DNA of 8,087 nt from an uncultured Bacilli bacterium. Its GTDB lineage: Bacteria > Bacillota_I > Bacilli_A > RF39 > UBA660. The position numbers and the translations under genes were made by a program. The stretch spans positions 1 to 8,087 of the forward strand of contig CAKPNA010000017.1 in assembly GCA_934168275.1 (NCBI GenBank), read 5' to 3'. Below the pieces are notes generated by a model that saw only the letters and a list, made by a program, of their open reading frames with translations, was not told the DNA's origin and ran no database searches. This document shows positions 6,484-8,087 of the stretch, piece by piece. The first letter of the stretch is position 1. Each line of letters starts with the position of its first letter.

Positions 6484-7404
6484 TTATTTTTCCTTCTTTC
6501 TTTCCACTAATAAGTTTTGGATTATTGTAAATGTCGAAGATGTTATCCAATATACTCCAATAGCAGATGGTGTTTGGAAGGAACTTATTAAAATTAATGC
6601 TAACATAAAATATAGTGAATACTTCATTTGATCACCAAGTGTTGATTGATCTTTCATTGTCTTTTTAAATGAGAAAAATGTAACAACACCAATTAATACT
6701 ACTAGAAGTAAGTATAGGTAATTTCCAGTTTTAATTCCAATCATAGGAGTAATTCCTAATTTTAATCCTAAGAATGAATCTTCAAAAATAGCAGGTGTTC
6801 TATTAATAGCTGAATAGTATGCAATTAATAGTGGTATTTGAATGAAAGCTAGAAGGCATCCTGATACTGGATTGATTTGATATTTTTGATATATCAGCAT
6901 CATTTCTTGAGCCTTCTTCATTTGATCATCTTCACTAGTTTTATTAGCATATTTCTTTTCTAATTTATTTAACTCTGGTTGAGCCTTTTTCATGTTTTCT
7001 GATTGTACTGCCGTTTTCTTAGTTATTGGCATTAATAATAAACGAATAACTAAACAAGATAATATAACTGCTAAACCATAGTTTTTAACTAATTTTCCAA
7101 TTTGAATAATGAACCAAGCAAGTGGCTTAACAAAGATACTTGTCCACAATCCTTCATAATTATTTAATGGACTGAAGTTTTCACATTTTGGAAGTTCAGA
7201 TAAATCAACATCATATTTTTCATATAACTTTAAACTTTCCTCATCTGTTGGTTGGCAAATAATATCAGTTTTTAATACTTGACCTGTTTGCTCATTTTTA
7301 ACTATTTTGTTATTTTCATCTTTTAGACTTTTATCACCGCAGCCTGTTAATAAAAATATACTTAAAATAACTATTATTAATTTGTATTTATTATTTTTTT
7401 TCAT
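6484..7404 (-). CDS. yidC: Membrane protein insertase YidC (Oxa1 family, lipoprotein type)
   Basis: YidC/SpoIIIJ inserts membrane proteins, alone or with Sec. From the chosen start it has 306 residues: a basic N-terminus and hydrophobic signal with lipobox LLTGC (lipidated Cys at 22), an outer segment to about 85, then the insertase core. The first core helix, YGLAVILSCLVIRLLLMPI (109-127), holds the groove arginine R121. A charged cytoplasmic hairpin follows (128-165), then helices at about 171-190, 219-236 and 251-299, the last region containing two spans. NPVSGCLLAFIQIPLLIAYY (168-187) is the typical family block. The ATG at 7402-7404 has GGAG 6 nt upstream. The open frame extends to a TTG at 7414-7416, but that overlaps the Shine-Dalgarno. 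It overlaps the end of rnpA by 14 nt in another frame. The outer segment is longer than in B. subtilis SpoIIIJ and has two Cys (50, 74). Confidence 0.95.
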   Translation of the reverse strand: MKKNNKYKLIIVILSIFLLTGCGDKSLKDENNKIVKNEQTGQVLKTDIICQPTDEESLKLYEKYDVDLSELPKCENFSPLNNYEGLWTSIFVKPLAWFIIQIGKLVKNYGLAVILSCLVIRLLLMPITKKTAVQSENMKKAQPELNKLEKKYANKTSEDDQMKKAQEMMLIYQKYQINPVSGCLLAFIQIPLLIAYYSAINRTPAIFEDSFLGLKLGITPMIGIKTGNYLYLLLVVLIGVVTFFSFKKTMKDQSTLGDQMKYSLYFMLALILISSFQTPSAIGVYWITSSTFTIIQNLLVERKKEK

Positions 7405-7729
7405 TGTATTCTCCAATCTTACTAAAAAGGTTAATTAGATTATTTTTCATTTCTTCATAACTTATATCTAATATTGTCCTTTTAGTAATTATAACATAAT
7501 AATAATTGTTTTGTATATAGTTTTCATTTTTATCAATTATATTTTTTACTCTTCTTTTAATTTTATTTCTCACAACTGCTTTACCGGTTTTAGTGGGAAT
7601 TGAAATACCATATTTTTTTCCTTCATTTTTTTTATAGAATATAGAGAAATATTTACTTTTAACAACATTACCTGTATTAATAATGCTAGTATATTCTTCA
7701 CTTTTCTTGATAATTTTATCCTTTTTCAT
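7391..7729 (-). CDS. rnpA: Ribonuclease P protein component RnpA
   Basis: RnpA is the basic protein subunit of RNase P, which helps the catalytic RNA bind and cleave the 5' leader of pre-tRNAs. From the chosen start it has 112 residues, normal for the family, and is rich in Lys. The family block AVVRNKIKRRVKNII (51-65) carries the RNR-type motif as RNK, with KRR after it. The preceding KKYGISIPTKTGKA (38-51) matches the usual central strand and turn, and YYVIITK (77-83) is the late strand. I start at ATG 7727-7729 because GAAAGGA lies 8 nt upstream. The open frame reaches 7771, but that start is inside the hairpin after rpmH and would add a non-conserved leader. Its 3' end overlaps yidC by 14 nt. 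Confidence 0.94.
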   Translation of the reverse strand: MKKDKIIKKSEEYTSIINTGNVVKSKYFSIFYKKNEGKKYGISIPTKTGKAVVRNKIKRRVKNIIDKNENYIQNNYYYVIITKRTILDISYEEMKNNLINLFSKIGEYNEKK

Positions 7730-7737
7730 ATCAAATA

Positions 7738-7744
7738 TCCTTTC
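7738..7744 (-). promoter_or_regulatory. Shine-Dalgarno site that fixes the rnpA start
   Basis: The minus strand reads GAAAGGA, 8 nt before ATG 7727-7729. It lies just after the T-run of the rpmH-rnpA hairpin, so only transcripts reading through that hairpin carry it. Confidence 0.7.
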
Positions 7745-7754
7745 AATATTAAAC

Positions 7755-7781
7755 AAAAAACCACTATACAACGAAGTGGTT
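7755..7781 (-). terminator. Hairpin terminator/attenuator between rpmH and rnpA
   Basis: On the minus strand AACCACT (7775-7781) and AGTGGTT (7759-7765) form a 7-bp stem with a 9-nt loop, followed by T-run 7755-7760. It lies 17 nt after the rpmH stop. I see no convincing separate promoter for rnpA, so rnpA, yidC and jag probably depend on readthrough, which would make this a partial terminator that lowers their expression relative to L34. Confidence 0.75.
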
Positions 7782-7798
7782 ATTATTCTAAAATACTA

Positions 7799-7921
7799 CT
7801 ATGCACAAAGACTTTTTCTTTTTTTGTTTCTTCTATTTTTTAAAACTTTTCCCTTTAAACGTGCGAAAAATCCATGTTTCTTAGCTCTTTTTCTATTATT
7901 TGGTTGATAAGTTCTTTTCAT
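7799..7921 (-). CDS. rpmH: 50S ribosomal protein L34, shortened form
   Basis: L34 is a small basic protein of the large ribosomal subunit. The minus strand encodes 40 residues, starting MKRTYQPNNRKRAKKHGF, an almost perfect match to the universal L34 N-terminus, and ending KSLCA where most have KVLSA or similar. Most bacterial L34 proteins are 44-46 residues. Here the middle reads FFARLKGKVL in place of a longer block such as FRARMKTKNGRKVL, so about four residues including the Thr-x-x-Gly-Arg loop are missing while both ends stay in frame. ATG 7919-7921 follows an excellent GGAGGTG at 6 nt, and a perfect consensus promoter lies just upstream. It ends with TAG at 7799-7801. It is the first gene beside the expected origin, as in most Bacilli. 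Confidence 0.95.
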   Translation of the reverse strand: MKRTYQPNNRKRAKKHGFFARLKGKVLKNRRNKKRKSLCA

Positions 7922-7927
7922 TTATAA

Positions 7928-7934
7928 CACCTCC
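7928..7934 (-). promoter_or_regulatory. Strong Shine-Dalgarno site of rpmH
   Basis: The minus strand reads GGAGGTG, 6 nt before the rpmH ATG. It is among the best anti-16S matches in the window (mnmG also has GGAGGT), fitting high expression of a ribosomal protein. Confidence 0.8.
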
Positions 7935-7952
7935 AAAACTAAATGCTACTTT

Positions 7953-7981
7953 ATTATATATGGTTATTTTGCTAATGTCAA
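7953..7981 (-). promoter_or_regulatory. Perfect-consensus sigma-A promoter of rpmH
   Basis: The minus strand reads TTGACA (7976-7981), a 17-nt spacer, then TATAAT (7953-7958), 12/12 against consensus. The start should be near 7946, giving a leader of about 25 nt. It drives rpmH and, by readthrough, rnpA-yidC-jag. Confidence 0.9.
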
Positions 7982-8087
7982 CATTTTTTATTGCTATTTG
8001 TTATTTAAAATCTAGAGAAATCAATCATATGTTACACTTTTTTTATAAAAGTCCTTTATTGCTTATATATTTCACATAAAAAGGTAT
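7982..8087. other. AT-rich intergenic edge toward the expected oriC/dnaA
   Basis: No gene is visible in these 106 bases. In Bacilli the rpmH-dnaA interval holds origin sequence, so the window probably ends at the edge of oriC. I find no good match to the DnaA box TTATCCACA on either strand; the closest, TATTTCACA near 8067, matches at only 6 of 9 positions. A small hairpin (8036-8041 with 8047-8052, ACTTTT/AAAAGT) is present but could be chance in such AT-rich DNA. Confidence 0.4.

Noticed and set aside
7391..7771. A longer rnpA reading frame starting at 7771
   Set aside because: That start is inside the rpmH-rnpA hairpin, has no Shine-Dalgarno, and adds residues not typical of RnpA. The ATG at 7729 has a good site and the family N-terminus.
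7765..7798. Possible rnpA promoter with TATAGT inside the hairpin
   Set aside because: The -35 region at 17 nt (TTAGAA) matches only 3 of 6, and the -10 box is part of the hairpin stem and loop.
8020..8087. Possible plus-strand promoter for dnaA at the right edge
   Set aside because: Several AT-rich hexamers are present, but no pair has both good matches and 16-18 nt spacing within the window.

Overview
This is the rpmH-side flank of a chromosomal replication origin from a very AT-rich Gram-positive bacterium, with all eight genes on the minus strand. From right to left the order is rpmH, rnpA, yidC, jag, mnmE, mnmG, rsmG and a ParB-family gene. This is the conserved Bacilli block that leads away from dnaA. 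The order, the lipoprotein-type YidC (lipobox Cys) and the strong Shine-Dalgarno sites point to Bacillota, probably an uncultured, AT-rich, Mollicutes-like or gut Bacilli lineage; that placement is inference. All four Trp codons I checked are TGG, so the standard bacterial code fits, although none of the eight genes ends in TGA.

The window divides into three transcription units, each with a readable promoter and terminator. Unit 1 (7981 to 5842) is rpmH-rnpA-yidC-jag. It starts from a perfect TTGACA-17-TATAAT promoter, has an internal hairpin between rpmH and rnpA, and ends in a terminator that begins in the jag stop codon. It carries ribosomal protein L34, the protein subunit of RNase P, the membrane insertase and its RNA-binding partner. 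Unit 2 (5816 to 1756) is mnmE-mnmG-rsmG. It has its own TTTACA-17-TATAAT promoter and a long AT-only terminator hairpin. It carries the two-subunit enzyme for wobble-uridine modification of tRNA and the 16S rRNA m7G methyltransferase. Unit 3 (1756 to 1) is the ParB-family gene alone. Its likely promoter starts within a few bases of the preceding terminator, and a symmetrical AT-rich hairpin lies downstream of it.

The most unusual gene is the ParB homologue (526 codons). A normal ParB N-terminal CTP-binding domain and a diverged helix-turn-helix are followed by about 240 residues of N/Q/P/T-rich disordered sequence with a 65-residue tandem duplication, then a short, conserved-looking C-terminal module. 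No parA lies between it and rsmG. The second oddity is L34, which is only 40 residues and lacks about four residues of the usual Thr-x-x-Gly-Arg loop. The last ~106 bases on the right are AT-rich intergenic sequence approaching the expected oriC/dnaA, with no convincing DnaA box. I see no mobile elements, RNA genes or CRISPR arrays, and most of the window is ordinary core genome.
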